This document shows positions 9,442 through 18,610 of a stretch of 64,000 nt of DNA, one piece after another (position 1 is the stretch's first letter; every line of letters begins with the position of its first letter). A model generated the notes under the pieces. That model made no database searches and had not been told where the DNA came from. It saw nothing but the letters and a program-made list of their open reading frames with translations. The translations under genes and the position numbers were made by a program. Origin of the DNA: Bacillus sp. es.034 (lineage in GTDB: Bacteria; Bacillota; Bacilli; Bacillales; Bacillaceae_B); the NCBI RefSeq assembly GCF_002563655.1, contig NZ_PDIY01000001.1, positions 4,208,501 through 4,272,500 of the forward strand. Reading direction: 5' to 3'.

Positions 9442-10323
9442 TTATTTCGCCTGCAAACGGCTGATCCGCTCATCCAAATCCGGGTGAGTCGAGAACATCG
9501 CCGATTTACGTCGTCCATTGATTTTCAACGTAGAAATCGCAGTGTCGTCTTCCCCCTTCATGCGGCTTGAGTAAACTTTCAGCATTTGAAGGGCATGAAC
9601 CATCTTATCTTTACCGGCAAGATCCGCCCCACCTCTGTCAGCATGATACTCACGATGGCGTGAATAAGCGAAGACAACGAGACTTCCCAAGATCGAGAAG
9701 ACGATCTGGAATACGATCACGGCAATGAAATGCACGATCGGTGCCATTTCTTCCCTTGCAAATCGGGACGCAATCCATGCGGCGATCCGTGCCAGGAAGA
9801 CAACGAATGTATTGACCACACCTTGAAGCAGGGTCATTGTCACCATATCCCCGTTCGCTACGTGGGCCACTTCATGGGCAATGACACCTTCAACCGCATC
9901 ATCATCCATTTCACGAAGGAGTCCAGTCGAAACGGCAACCAGTGAGCGTTTCTTCGAAGGACCTGTTGCAAATGCATTCACTTCGGGAGAGTGATAGATT
10001 CCCACTTCCGGCATGTGTGTGAGCCCTGCCGCTCTTGATAAACGGTGGACTTTCTCGACCACTGCACGTTCCTCAGATGATAAAGCGCCATCCGGATTCA
10101 ATACCTGGACCCCCATCATCCTCTTTGCCATCCAGCGTGACATCGCTAAAGAAATGAATGAACCGGAAAAACCGATGATTGCACTGAATACGAGCAGTGC
10201 CCCTAAATCTAATCCGCCTGAAGCTGTGATGTAATTCCCCGCTCCTGTGACGGAAAAAATGATACTAATCGTCAGTAGTACTAAAACGTTCGTTAACAGG
10301 AAATAAAATATTCGTTTCCCCAT
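9442..10323 (-). CDS. htpX: Membrane zinc metalloprotease HtpX
   Basis: 293 residues. Two N-terminal TM segments (about 5-25 and 38-60) precede the cytosolic M48 domain with HEVAH (His150, Glu151, His154). Two more hydrophobic segments follow, and the distal [11 protein letters not shown] supplies the third zinc-ligand region. HtpX degrades misfolded membrane proteins. A DUF1836 (YkrK-like) gene diverges from it, as in B. subtilis, where I recall YkrK as a repressor of htpX. The promoter is at 10373-10401 with a dyad immediately upstream. Confidence 0.95.
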   Translation of the reverse strand: MGKRIFYFLLTNVLVLLTISIIFSVTGAGNYITASGGLDLGALLVFSAIIGFSGSFISLAMSRWMAKRMMGVQVLNPDGALSSEERAVVEKVHRLSRAAGLTHMPEVGIYHSPEVNAFATGPSKKRSLVAVSTGLLREMDDDAVEGVIAHEVAHVANGDMVTMTLLQGVVNTFVVFLARIAAWIASRFAREEMAPIVHFIAVIVFQIVFSILGSLVVFAYSRHREYHADRGGADLAGKDKMVHALQMLKVYSSRMKGEDDTAISTLKINGRRKSAMFSTHPDLDERISRLQAK

Positions 10324-10372
10324 CTTTTATCTCACTCCTATTTCAAGTTCAAATGAACCTGTGTCTGATTCC

Positions 10373-10401
10373 ATTATAAATCCTTTATGTGTAAAATACA
10401 A
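10373..10401 (-). promoter_or_regulatory. Sigma-A promoter of htpX
   Basis: On the minus strand TTGTAT (10396-10401), a 17-bp spacer and a perfect TATAAT (10373-10378), about 50 bp before the htpX ATG. Confidence 0.75.
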
Positions 10402-10406
10402 GCAAA

Positions 10407-10431
10407 AGGTGAAATTGACGAGACTTCACCT
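10407..10431. promoter_or_regulatory. Candidate YkrK operator between htpX and its divergent regulator gene
   Basis: A perfect dyad AGGTGAA-N11-TTCACCT. It sits 5 bp upstream of the htpX -35 box. Its spacer contains the likely -35 (TTGACG, 10415-10420, with TAGTAT at 10438-10443) of the divergent gene. A repressor bound here could control both genes. Confidence 0.55.
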
Positions 10432-10480
10432 AACCAGTAGTATAGAAGAAGATATCTGCTAAAGAGACGGGGTAATCACG

Positions 10481-11188
10481 ATGGAAACGTTTAAACTGAC
10501 ACGCAAGAATATGGCCGACCTGCTGCTCTCTCTGAACGGCACTGCCAGCAGGATTCCACATAGGGTCATTGGGGAAATTTGGTCGGACCCCATTCAAGAA
10601 AGCGAGCGTCCACCCATCATCCAAAAAATCCTTAAACCAGCCAAAGGCGACATCGGCTTTTCCCTCAAAGAGATCGTCTCCCTGGGAAACCTGATCGAAT
10701 TCACCAATTTCCCCCAAAGCACCGTCCAGAACTGGGTGAAACGGGATGTAAGAGGGCTGATCGGTTCCCCACAACTCGGTAAAAAATACACCACCGAACA
10801 GGCTGCCATGTTATTCATCGTCGAAGACCTGAAAGCGACACTTGATTTCGAATCGATTCGTAAGATCCTGACTCTTGTTTTCAATAATATTGAGGACCGA
10901 ACCGATGACATCATTAATCCCACGGATCTTTATCTTGCCTACTCATCCATTTTCGATCAGATCCACCACCAATCCCTCCCTTCCATCAAAACGGCGGATG
11001 GTTCAGTGAACGAGCATATTGATGGATTCATCAAGGATGAGTGCCGCGCAATGCTGGCAACGTTTGAAGGGATTGCGGAGGAAAACCTCACCAAAGTCCT
11101 TAACGTCATGATTGTATCCGTATTGACGGTCCAGGCCGGATTTTATCAGGATGTAACGAAGAGATATGTCATGGATGCCTTATCTTAA
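10481..11188 (+). CDS. ykrK: DUF1836 protein, YkrK-like regulator of htpX
   Basis: 235 residues. The centre holds a MerR-like helix-turn-helix region (FPQSTVQNWVKRDVRGL and YTTEQAAMLFIVEDLKA, about residues 77-125), typical of DUF1836. The N- and C-terminal parts have no assigned role. The ATG at 10481 has a weak SD (GACGGGG). The divergent pairing with htpX and the intergenic dyad support the name, which rests on memory of the B. subtilis ykrK-htpX locus. Confidence 0.75.
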   Translation: METFKLTRKNMADLLLSLNGTASRIPHRVIGEIWSDPIQESERPPIIQKILKPAKGDIGFSLKEIVSLGNLIEFTNFPQSTVQNWVKRDVRGLIGSPQLGKKYTTEQAAMLFIVEDLKATLDFESIRKILTLVFNNIEDRTDDIINPTDLYLAYSSIFDQIHHQSLPSIKTADGSVNEHIDGFIKDECRAMLATFEGIAEENLTKVLNVMIVSVLTVQAGFYQDVTKRYVMDALS

Positions 11189-11190
11189 CA

Positions 11191-11228
11191 AAAAATGCCT
11201 GACCCTTTCGACCGGGGGCAGGCATTTT
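11191..11228. terminator. Bidirectional terminator between ykrK and the yhgE-like gene
   Basis: A stem of at least 10 bp (11192-11201 with 11219-11228), extended by CCC/GGG, with A and T runs on the two sides, between convergent genes. Confidence 0.85.
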
Positions 11229-11233
11229 CATGA

Positions 11234-13231
11234 TCATTCCGCTGCTTCAGTGGCTTTCAAGTGCTGCACATGGGTAGTGAACCAGGCGATTCCCCCGGCC
11301 ACGGCCAAATAGGCAAACAGGATCCAAAGCTGGTGTGTCAGCTGAGTGAAGTCCCCTAGGGTGATGACTTCCTGGAAGCTGCTTAATGAATGCGCCATCG
11401 GTAAGTTCTCCCCAATGATGCGCAAAATCGGTGTATTCAAGTCTCTTGGGAATGTCCCTCCGCAAGTCGCCAGCTGCAGGACAAGGAAGGTGACGGCAAG
11501 AAACTTCCCGACGAAACCGAACACGGTGATCAGCATGAAGATAAACGTCATGAACGTAAAGGAAACGATGACACTAGATAGGATAAACAGTGATATATTC
11601 ACGACCTCTAAATGGAATCCAAACAAAAGGACCCCGTCGACAATCAGTGCCTGAATGGCCCCGATGAAAAACACCAATCCCAACTTATTGATGAAATGGG
11701 TCGTTCCATTTACCCGAAGATCATTGCGTCTAGCAAGTGGCAGGATATTTGCTGCCATGATTCCTCCGACGTATAACGCCAACGACAAGAAATAGGGAGC
11801 AATCCCTGTTCCGTAGTTCGGAACCTTTGACACATTGGATTTCACAAGATGGACAGGATCCGAGAACATGGACGATAACTCATCCGTCGAATGAACGGCT
11901 GACGTTTTTTTTGCAGCATCGGTGAGTTTCGTTGATAACTCTCCTGATCCCGCTTCCAGGTTTGTCAATCCTTCATTCAAAGCACCGACTCCTGAAGAAA
12001 GCTTGTCAGTTCCATTGGTTAAACGGTCGATTCCTGCAGTCAGGTTGGTGAAGCCCTTGTTCCAATCGGCAAATCCGGAAGAAAGCGTGGATGTACCGGA
12101 CGCTAATTCAGAAGCTCCGTTGGATGCATGATTCAGTTTGTCTGCCAATTGGGAAAACCCTGCATGCAGATTACTTTGTCCACCGGCAAGCTGCTCTGAT
12201 TGTTGATGAATTTTCACTTGTTCATTTTCAAGCTCCGAGGTGGATGCTGACACTTTTTCCGCCTGTGATTGAATCGTTGCGAATTCCGGATCATTTTTCA
12301 CCTCGGGATGTGATTCCTGATAGGCTTGAAGCTCATTTTTCAGCTCTTCTGCCTCTTTTCTCGCTTCCGTTTGCTGTTGTGTAAGCCTATTCTCTGCCCC
12401 TGCAAGCTGCTTCGTGTGACTCGCAAGCTGTTCGGTGCCATTATTCATTTTCTCTCCTGCTTGTGACAGGCTTTTCATCCCGCCGGCAAGCTGTGCTGAA
12501 CTTGAATCGAGATGATGAAGGCCACTTTCAAAGGAACCTGCGCCGGCCGATAATTTTTTACTACCAGCTTGAAGATTGAGTGAACCTTCACCCAGTGAGT
12601 CGATTCCGCCTGCAACCTTGTTCATTCCCGCCTTCTCATCTAAAATTCCTTCATGCAGTTTGTTCGCTCCATCACTCGCTTTTGTTAATCCTTTCCCTAG
12701 TTCCTCAAACTTGGAAAACACTCCGTCTGCATAGGATTTGGAAATGGTATCAGACAGCTTGCTCTTCATTTTTTCCGTAGCACTCGAACTGATTTGAGAG
12801 GCGACGAAGTTTTTACCAGGGTTGTCCTTATACAGAAGTTCGGCAGGCTCGGGATGTTCATCCATCAAGGTGCTTACCTTTTCCGAGAAGTCTTTAGGGA
12901 TGGTCACGACCATGTAGTACGTTCCTTCTTTAAGACCTTCTTTGGCTTCAGTAGAGGAAACGAACTTGAAATTCAGATCTTCTGACTTTTTCAGTTCCTT
13001 CACAAAATCCTTCCCCGCCTCTATCGGTTCATCCTCCATTACGCCTCCCTCGTCTTCATTGACGATGGCAACGGGTAATTGCTCAAGCTTTCCATATGGA
13101 TTCCAGTAGCCTGACAGGAATAACCCCGAATAGATTAATGGAACTAAAAGAAGAAAGCCGAGGGCGATCCTTCTATGCTTATGGCTGACCATGGCTTTTA
13201 AATCTTGTAATAATAATGTGAATCCTTTCAT
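11234..13231 (-). CDS. YhgE/Pip family membrane protein
   Basis: About 665 residues. An N-terminal TM (residues about 20-40) is followed by a large extracytoplasmic region with many heptad-like Ala/Gly/Ser/Leu repeats (LASGTSTLSSGF-type), predicted to be a long coiled coil. About five TMs follow in the last 200 residues, the ABC-2-like exporter fold. Pip homologues include phage-infection receptors of lactococci and partners of type VII-like secretion. ATG 13231 is chosen for AAGGAG 7 nt upstream. A LysR gene diverges from it across a 25-bp dyad. Confidence 0.88.
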   Translation of the reverse strand: MKGFTLLLQDLKAMVSHKHRRIALGFLLLVPLIYSGLFLSGYWNPYGKLEQLPVAIVNEDEGGVMEDEPIEAGKDFVKELKKSEDLNFKFVSSTEAKEGLKEGTYYMVVTIPKDFSEKVSTLMDEHPEPAELLYKDNPGKNFVASQISSSATEKMKSKLSDTISKSYADGVFSKFEELGKGLTKASDGANKLHEGILDEKAGMNKVAGGIDSLGEGSLNLQAGSKKLSAGAGSFESGLHHLDSSSAQLAGGMKSLSQAGEKMNNGTEQLASHTKQLAGAENRLTQQQTEARKEAEELKNELQAYQESHPEVKNDPEFATIQSQAEKVSASTSELENEQVKIHQQSEQLAGGQSNLHAGFSQLADKLNHASNGASELASGTSTLSSGFADWNKGFTNLTAGIDRLTNGTDKLSSGVGALNEGLTNLEAGSGELSTKLTDAAKKTSAVHSTDELSSMFSDPVHLVKSNVSKVPNYGTGIAPYFLSLALYVGGIMAANILPLARRNDLRVNGTTHFINKLGLVFFIGAIQALIVDGVLLFGFHLEVVNISLFILSSVIVSFTFMTFIFMLITVFGFVGKFLAVTFLVLQLATCGGTFPRDLNTPILRIIGENLPMAHSLSSFQEVITLGDFTQLTHQLWILFAYLAVAGGIAWFTTHVQHLKATEAAE

Positions 13232-13290
13232 AAATAAACTCCTTCTTATACTCATTTACATCCATTTATCATACGTGGATAAAATGATAA

Positions 13291-13315
13291 TGTATAATAC
13301 ATAATTAGTTATACA
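13291..13315. promoter_or_regulatory. Candidate LysR operator
   Basis: A perfect dyad TGTATAA-N11-TTATACA, containing the T-N11-A LysR box, placed between the divergent yhgE-like and LysR genes. Confidence 0.6.
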
Positions 13316-13350
13316 TATATAGCTTTCAGTCTATGAAAGGATGTGTTCTT

Positions 13351-14253
13351 ATGGAACTACAACAGCTCCACTACTTTCAGACCGTTGCCCGTCTGGAACA
13401 TATGACCAAGGCCGCAGAGGAACTGAGGATCGCCCAGCCCTCACTCAGCAAGACGATCGCCCGATTGGAGGAGGATCTCGGCGTCCCCTTATTCGAACGA
13501 CAGCACCGACAGATAAAACTGAACCGGTTTGGAGAACTGTTTCTTAACCGGGTAGAGCGGATATTCATGGAAATCCATGAAGGAAAAAGAGAGATCCGGG
13601 AGGCGATGAATCTCGAGGAACATACCATCCGTATGGCCGTCACGATCCCGAGGGTGCTTCCGGATCTGGTCGGGTCGTTTTTGAAAGAAAATCCCCACGT
13701 CCGATTTCAGCAATTCGTCCACTCGATGTCTAAAATGAAGGAGCAGCTAAAGAATGGTGAAGTCGATTACTGCATCTCCTCCATTCCCCTTGATATAGAT
13801 GAAGATATCGTATGGGAGCCGTTGATGACAGAGGAAATCTTCCTCATCGTCCCTCCTGGCCACTGGTTGGAAGACAGGGATGAAATCGATTTGATCGAGG
13901 TGAAGGATGAACCATTCATCAGCATGAACACAGGCTACGGGCTCAGGAACCTGACAGATGAGATTTGTTTACAGGCGGGGTTCTCACCCGTGATTTCCTT
14001 CGAAGGAGATGAACCGGGCGTCATTGGGGATCTCGTCAGGCAAGGTCTCGGCATCGCATTCATCCCCGCCATCTCATGGATGAACCGCCGGACACCCTTC
14101 CCCCACAAAATCCGGATCAAAAGCCCAACCTGCGTGCGCACCATCGGACTCGGCTGGTCCAAACGAAGGCACTTCACCCGGACCGCCAAAGAATTCCATC
14201 CCTTCATGATCAACTACTTCAATCATATTGGAAAGAAACTGAACCAACTATAA
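13351..14253 (+). CDS. LysR-family transcriptional regulator
   Basis: 300 residues. The winged HTH is at residues 1-60 (MELQQLHYFQTVARLEHMTK, then AQPSLSKTIARLEEDLGVPL) and a periplasmic-binding-like effector domain covers about 90-290. ATG 13351 is preferred to ATG 13333 because AAAGGATG precedes it at suitable spacing. The effector is unknown. Divergence from the YhgE/Pip gene and the T-N11-A dyad suggest that gene as target. Confidence 0.92.
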   Translation: MELQQLHYFQTVARLEHMTKAAEELRIAQPSLSKTIARLEEDLGVPLFERQHRQIKLNRFGELFLNRVERIFMEIHEGKREIREAMNLEEHTIRMAVTIPRVLPDLVGSFLKENPHVRFQQFVHSMSKMKEQLKNGEVDYCISSIPLDIDEDIVWEPLMTEEIFLIVPPGHWLEDRDEIDLIEVKDEPFISMNTGYGLRNLTDEICLQAGFSPVISFEGDEPGVIGDLVRQGLGIAFIPAISWMNRRTPFPHKIRIKSPTCVRTIGLGWSKRRHFTRTAKEFHPFMINYFNHIGKKLNQL

Positions 14254-14328
14254 AGGGACGGACCTTCATTTTTGCAAATGAAGGTCCGTCCCTATTGGGT
14301 TTTGCCTTGAATTTAGAGGTCCGTCCCT
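14254..14328. repeat. Dispersed AGGGACGGACCT repeat, hairpin plus a third copy
   Basis: An 18-bp perfect hairpin (14254-14271 with 14276-14293, 4-nt loop) starts directly after the LysR stop. A further inverted copy of the core lies at 14317-14328. The hairpin probably ends transcription of the LysR gene, although the T run after it is poor. Confidence 0.75.
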
Positions 14329-14331
14329 CTC

Positions 14332-17300
14332 TTATCTCAATCCATAAGCCTTAATAATTTCCTGGCTGATTTTGTTCCCTTCATCATCCCAGGCACTGGC
14401 TTTCAATGATACATTCTTTGCATTTTTAGGATTGTTGATGACCGCTTTGAATGTATCACCATCACGATCAAACTTCACTTTCTTCCACGACTTCCCTTCA
14501 TTGAAGGACACTTCCAAGGCTGCCCCTTCTACATTTCCATAACCAATCGCATCTTCCACCTTACCGACTGAGATTTCCAGATTTGTTGGACGGTTCGCCA
14601 ATGCATCACCGTTCACATCTGTATCCACCTTATAGTCAAGGATCAGGAATGGAAGGTCTTCCATCCAATTCTCAGTCGCTTCTGTCCAGAAGGTCCATTC
14701 TGTATGGGTCCTGGTAGAGGTGTTCCAGCGGTTTTCGTCCCGTTTGGCGTCTGTGACGAAGCGGTATTGGGTACGTTCTTGAGGTAAAATGTCCCAAACG
14801 TTCAAGGCCTGCCCTTTTCCTTCTTTCAGTAACGTGTCTCCTTTGTATAACTGGGTGGTCTGGTTTTGGTTTGAGACATCCCAATCCGTCCCACCGGTGT
14901 TCCCTTTCCCGCCGTCAGCCCATGCAGGAACATTGATCTGAAGCGAGTTACCCTGTCTTCTTGGAGGCCAGTAACCTTCTCCCAGACTCGGACGAACGAC
15001 TGGCGAGAACCAGTTCTCAGAGATTTTCTCCCCACCATCATATGTCATCAGCGGTTGTCTCACCTGCCAGGTCTCATCAAGTACGTTTGCCTGATGATAC
15101 CACCTTGTATCTTCTGTCGCCGATACATATTCGGTACGGACGCTTGGCAATGATACTTTTTGCAGGAATCCAATTGCTCTCATAGTGTGAGGGCGCAGAT
15201 CATATCGGAACTCCCCGCCATCCGTTTCAACAGGTGAAGTGTAATTTGTTTCGATTTTCGCTAATTGCTTCCCTTTTGGTGCATAAGTCAACTCTTTCGG
15301 GATTGAGCCTTCATGCACATCCATTAAATCATAAAGGTAAGGAGAATCGATCGTTCCTTCCACCTTTAACTTTACGTTTCCTGAACGGACCGCTTTGACG
15401 AGCTTGTCCCCTTCGCTTTTACTGATACCTGCAACGGCAACGGGATTATCGGTATATTCAGGAGTTCCCGCATATACACTGAACTCTTTGTCTTCATTAT
15501 TCACAATGATCACAAGCTTTGCCCCTGCTTCAGCAGCATTCTTGGCTTGCTCTGACACACTCACTTCTGCATTTCGATCGACTACGACCGCTTTTCCTTT
15601 TGCCTTCAGGCGGTCAAAGTCCGCTGAGCTCCCTGACCCTGCATAGACTGTGGACAGATTGTACTTTCCATCCAACAACGTACTACCCGCAAATGGAATA
15701 TCATCCAATTCTTTTCCTTTAAAATCAATGGTCAACGTAGGTTTCGTCAAACGCCAGCGGGTCAGCTGCTCAAAATACCCACTCTTCACCTCTTTAGTCG
15801 GAACAGCATACAGCTTATCAATCCACACTGGCGTCAGGTATAGACTTGTCATCGGCATTTGACCTATGGTTTGGTGGTACTCCAGACGCTTATAATTCGC
15901 TTCCGCTTTCTTTGGAACGACCGCTTTGATTTCCTTCGCTTTCCGTGCATCAAGTTCCACTGTTTTCGGCCCATCAAGTTTCACTTCAGGATCCCCTACA
16001 AGCGCTACCCCCATATCATCTGTCTCAGTATCCACATCCATAAGTGACATGGCCGAATACGTGCCAGGCGGCAATCGAAGCTCGAGTGTTCCATTCACAG
16101 CCACGACTTCTGGCTCCATTTTCTCACTGAATAGTACGACATATGCAAGTCCATCCGCCCCATCACGATCGGTTGCGTTCAGGGTCATCGGGTAACGCTC
16201 TTCCTCCTTGACCATGGCCATCGTCGTCCGGACGAGCTCTGTTCCGTTTGCTTTCGCTGTCAGGAAGCCCTGGTAGCGGGATCCGGTTTCACCCAGGGTG
16301 GAATCGAGGGTCACTGTGACATCCGCTTTTCCACCTGCTGGTATCGTCACTGTTTCTTGAGACATGGCAAGCATCCCTTCTGGAGCTTCTTTCCCATCTG
16401 CATTCGTAAAAGTAGAATCTAATTCCAACGTTACATCCTGATCTCCATCATTGAAATAGGTGACCACTTTCTCAACAGGTGCAGCCTGATCATGTGGCCA
16501 TTTGAAGAAGCCGAATGATACGGATTCAGTCGCCCTAACATCCGCACCAAGTGCTGCCGGAATGTCCACCCGACCTGTCCCAACGTGATAAGGCTGATAC
16601 CCATTAAGCTTCTTGGTCGTATTCATAAGCGCCTGTTTCAATGTTTCTCCATCCCATTCAGGATGCTTCTCTGCTAAAATCGCTGCAGCACCAACTACAT
16701 GAGGTGTGGCCATTGAGGTACCATTTAGGCTTTTATATAGTCCCGTTCCGCTAGAGTATTGGGAACGCGCAGCCACAATCCCGACACCAGGTGCTGACAG
16801 ATCCGGCTTCAGCCCCATATCTCCATATCTTGGTCCCTTGGAAGAGAAATATGCCAATTCATCCGATTTATCCACAGCTCCAACCGTTAAAGCTGAATCT
16901 GCCGCTCCAGGAGACCCAATCGTCCCTTCACCGCCTCTATTTCCTGCAGCGATAACGAATAAAGTCCCATTTTCCTCCGTTAATTGATTGACGGCTTCCG
17001 CCATCGGATCCGTCCCGTCACTCGGCATGTCACTGCTGAGACTCATATTGACGATTTTGGCATGCTCAGAAGCCCATTCCATTCCATCGATGATCCAGGA
17101 ATCCTGTCCAAATCCTTGATCACTCAATACTTTCCCTACCAGTAAACGGGCATCAGGGGCCACCCCTTTATGTTTCCCGTCACCGGCTCCTGTCCCGAGC
17201 ACTGTAGAGGCCACATGGGTTCCATGACCATTGACATCCTTCACTTCTTCACCGGGAACGAAACTCACTGCCTCATCGATTTGACCTGTAATATCCGGAT

Positions 17301-18045
17301 GTTCCGAGTCAATCCCGGTATCCAATACCGCCACCTTGACACCTTCACCCGTATATCCCTGCTCCCAAGCCTGATCCGCACCTATTTGCGGGACACTCTG
17401 ATCAAGGGCTGCCTCAACACGACCGTCCAGCCAAATTTTATCTACACCCTTCTCGAATTCCGACGTCGCTTGCTTTTCAGCATGTTGAACCGTCACGTCA
17501 TTCCAGAAAACTTCAGCCTGCTTTTTCTCTGCTGAAAGCGCGGCTCCCTGGATACTTTCCAATTCCCGTACTTTCTTGGTTCCCTTTGGTGCCGAGTTGA
17601 CCGATTTGGCTTTCGTTTCTTTGTATTCGACAATGACCGGTACAGAATCCGTATTTTTGTCATCATAACCATACTCGATCAATTTTGTGATGTTAAACAA
17701 ATCTTCATCCAGCTTTCCAGCTGACATATATGGCATCGCAGAGTTCGGAAAGACGAAGGTTTCATCTTTGATCGTCATGACCCTGACTCCCTCACCGTTT
17801 CTCTCTGCCGGCTCCACATTGATGATTTGTTTTCCATTGTTTAAAGTAGAGACTTTCACCACGTCCCCGGTTATGAGGGTGATGGTGTGCTCCCCTTTTA
17901 TGCTGGCTTTAACATCAACGGTTGACTGTTCGGGGTTTACGTCTTTTGAAGGTACACCTTGGGCATTCACTTGGAACATCGAACCTGCAATCATCGAGGC
18001 TGCGATCGATCCAACGAGAAGGGGTTTCACGTTCAGCTTTTTCAT
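14332..18045 (-). CDS. Large secreted subtilisin-like serine protease (S8) with PA domain
   Basis: About 1237 residues. The signal peptide (MKKLNVKPLLVGSIAASMI to VNA at about residue 28) and an N-terminal propeptide region are followed by the S8 domain. Its catalytic triad lies in VAVLDTGIDSEHPD (Asp), GHGTHVAS (His) and NGTSMATPH (Ser). A PA insert appears further on (AKGKAVVVDRNAEVS region), then Fn3/Ig-like C-terminal modules. It resembles Vpr-type minor extracellular proteases but is longer. ATG 18045 is chosen over 18051, as AGGAG is 7 nt from the former. No sortase or S-layer anchor was seen. Confidence 0.9.
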   Translation of the reverse strand: MKKLNVKPLLVGSIAASMIAGSMFQVNAQGVPSKDVNPEQSTVDVKASIKGEHTITLITGDVVKVSTLNNGKQIINVEPAERNGEGVRVMTIKDETFVFPNSAMPYMSAGKLDEDLFNITKLIEYGYDDKNTDSVPVIVEYKETKAKSVNSAPKGTKKVRELESIQGAALSAEKKQAEVFWNDVTVQHAEKQATSEFEKGVDKIWLDGRVEAALDQSVPQIGADQAWEQGYTGEGVKVAVLDTGIDSEHPDITGQIDEAVSFVPGEEVKDVNGHGTHVASTVLGTGAGDGKHKGVAPDARLLVGKVLSDQGFGQDSWIIDGMEWASEHAKIVNMSLSSDMPSDGTDPMAEAVNQLTEENGTLFVIAAGNRGGEGTIGSPGAADSALTVGAVDKSDELAYFSSKGPRYGDMGLKPDLSAPGVGIVAARSQYSSGTGLYKSLNGTSMATPHVVGAAAILAEKHPEWDGETLKQALMNTTKKLNGYQPYHVGTGRVDIPAALGADVRATESVSFGFFKWPHDQAAPVEKVVTYFNDGDQDVTLELDSTFTNADGKEAPEGMLAMSQETVTIPAGGKADVTVTLDSTLGETGSRYQGFLTAKANGTELVRTTMAMVKEEERYPMTLNATDRDGADGLAYVVLFSEKMEPEVVAVNGTLELRLPPGTYSAMSLMDVDTETDDMGVALVGDPEVKLDGPKTVELDARKAKEIKAVVPKKAEANYKRLEYHQTIGQMPMTSLYLTPVWIDKLYAVPTKEVKSGYFEQLTRWRLTKPTLTIDFKGKELDDIPFAGSTLLDGKYNLSTVYAGSGSSADFDRLKAKGKAVVVDRNAEVSVSEQAKNAAEAGAKLVIIVNNEDKEFSVYAGTPEYTDNPVAVAGISKSEGDKLVKAVRSGNVKLKVEGTIDSPYLYDLMDVHEGSIPKELTYAPKGKQLAKIETNYTSPVETDGGEFRYDLRPHTMRAIGFLQKVSLPSVRTEYVSATEDTRWYHQANVLDETWQVRQPLMTYDGGEKISENWFSPVVRPSLGEGYWPPRRQGNSLQINVPAWADGGKGNTGGTDWDVSNQNQTTQLYKGDTLLKEGKGQALNVWDILPQERTQYRFVTDAKRDENRWNTSTRTHTEWTFWTEATENWMEDLPFLILDYKVDTDVNGDALANRPTNLEISVGKVEDAIGYGNVEGAALEVSFNEGKSWKKVKFDRDGDTFKAVINNPKNAKNVSLKASAWDDEGNKISQEIIKAYGLR

Positions 18046-18065
18046 TATCATTCTCCTATTCTATT

Positions 18066-18523
18066 AAGGTCTTAATTCGGTCATAGGGTAGAATCTCGGG
18101 TGAGGAAAAAGGAATAAAGTATGTAGTCACAACGTCTGTTGCATGTTTGATAGACTACGGGAAAAATAGTAAGCCACCGCCTCCTTGATTGGATTTGAAA
18201 GGTATGTCCTGGAAGTCGATTGAACCTCATGTCGTTACTTAAATTGTAAGGGTGTGCACATTGATTTCTCAATTGGGGTTATTTTTCGGGACGAGAGTAC
18301 TAGAGAGTCCCCGCTTCATTGAGACCAGGAAATAAATCTATGAAATTGGGTACAGCAACTTATGGTGGATGCGGGATGAAAAGTGGGGAGTAACGAATAA
18401 ACATCATATTTATACCATTCTCAGAAGACTTAAGTCCTCTTAAATAATCGTCAAAAACTTCAGGGTATCTACCTTCCAATCAACCGCTCTCCGCTTGAAC
18501 CCGGATTTTTGGTTGAAACACAA
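18066..18523. other. Intergenic stretch without recognisable gene
   Basis: About 460 bp between the protease start and the permease terminator. It holds only short, unsupported frames. The protease promoter must lie in its left part, but no good -35/-10 pair stood out. Confidence 0.5.
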
Positions 18524-18565
18524 AAGGAAGAAGGCCGCATCCTGAGAGACGCTGCCTTCTTCCTT
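18524..18565 (-). terminator. Intrinsic terminator of permease pair 2
   Basis: A 12-bp stem AAGGAAGAAGGC/GCCTTCTTCCTT with an 18-nt loop and T-rich sequence beyond on the minus strand. Confidence 0.8.
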
Positions 18566-18610
18566 ATTCCATTTTCCGAACTATCAACACGGGCCATTAG
18601 ACACAGCCTC

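Noticed and set aside
15395..18067. Many open frames on the plus strand opposite the subtilase
   Set aside because: They are antisense shadows of the long protease frame, with low-complexity Ser/Pro/Phe composition and no SD.
18081..18272. 63-codon frame upstream of the subtilase
   Set aside because: No SD and no protein-like pattern; left as non-coding.
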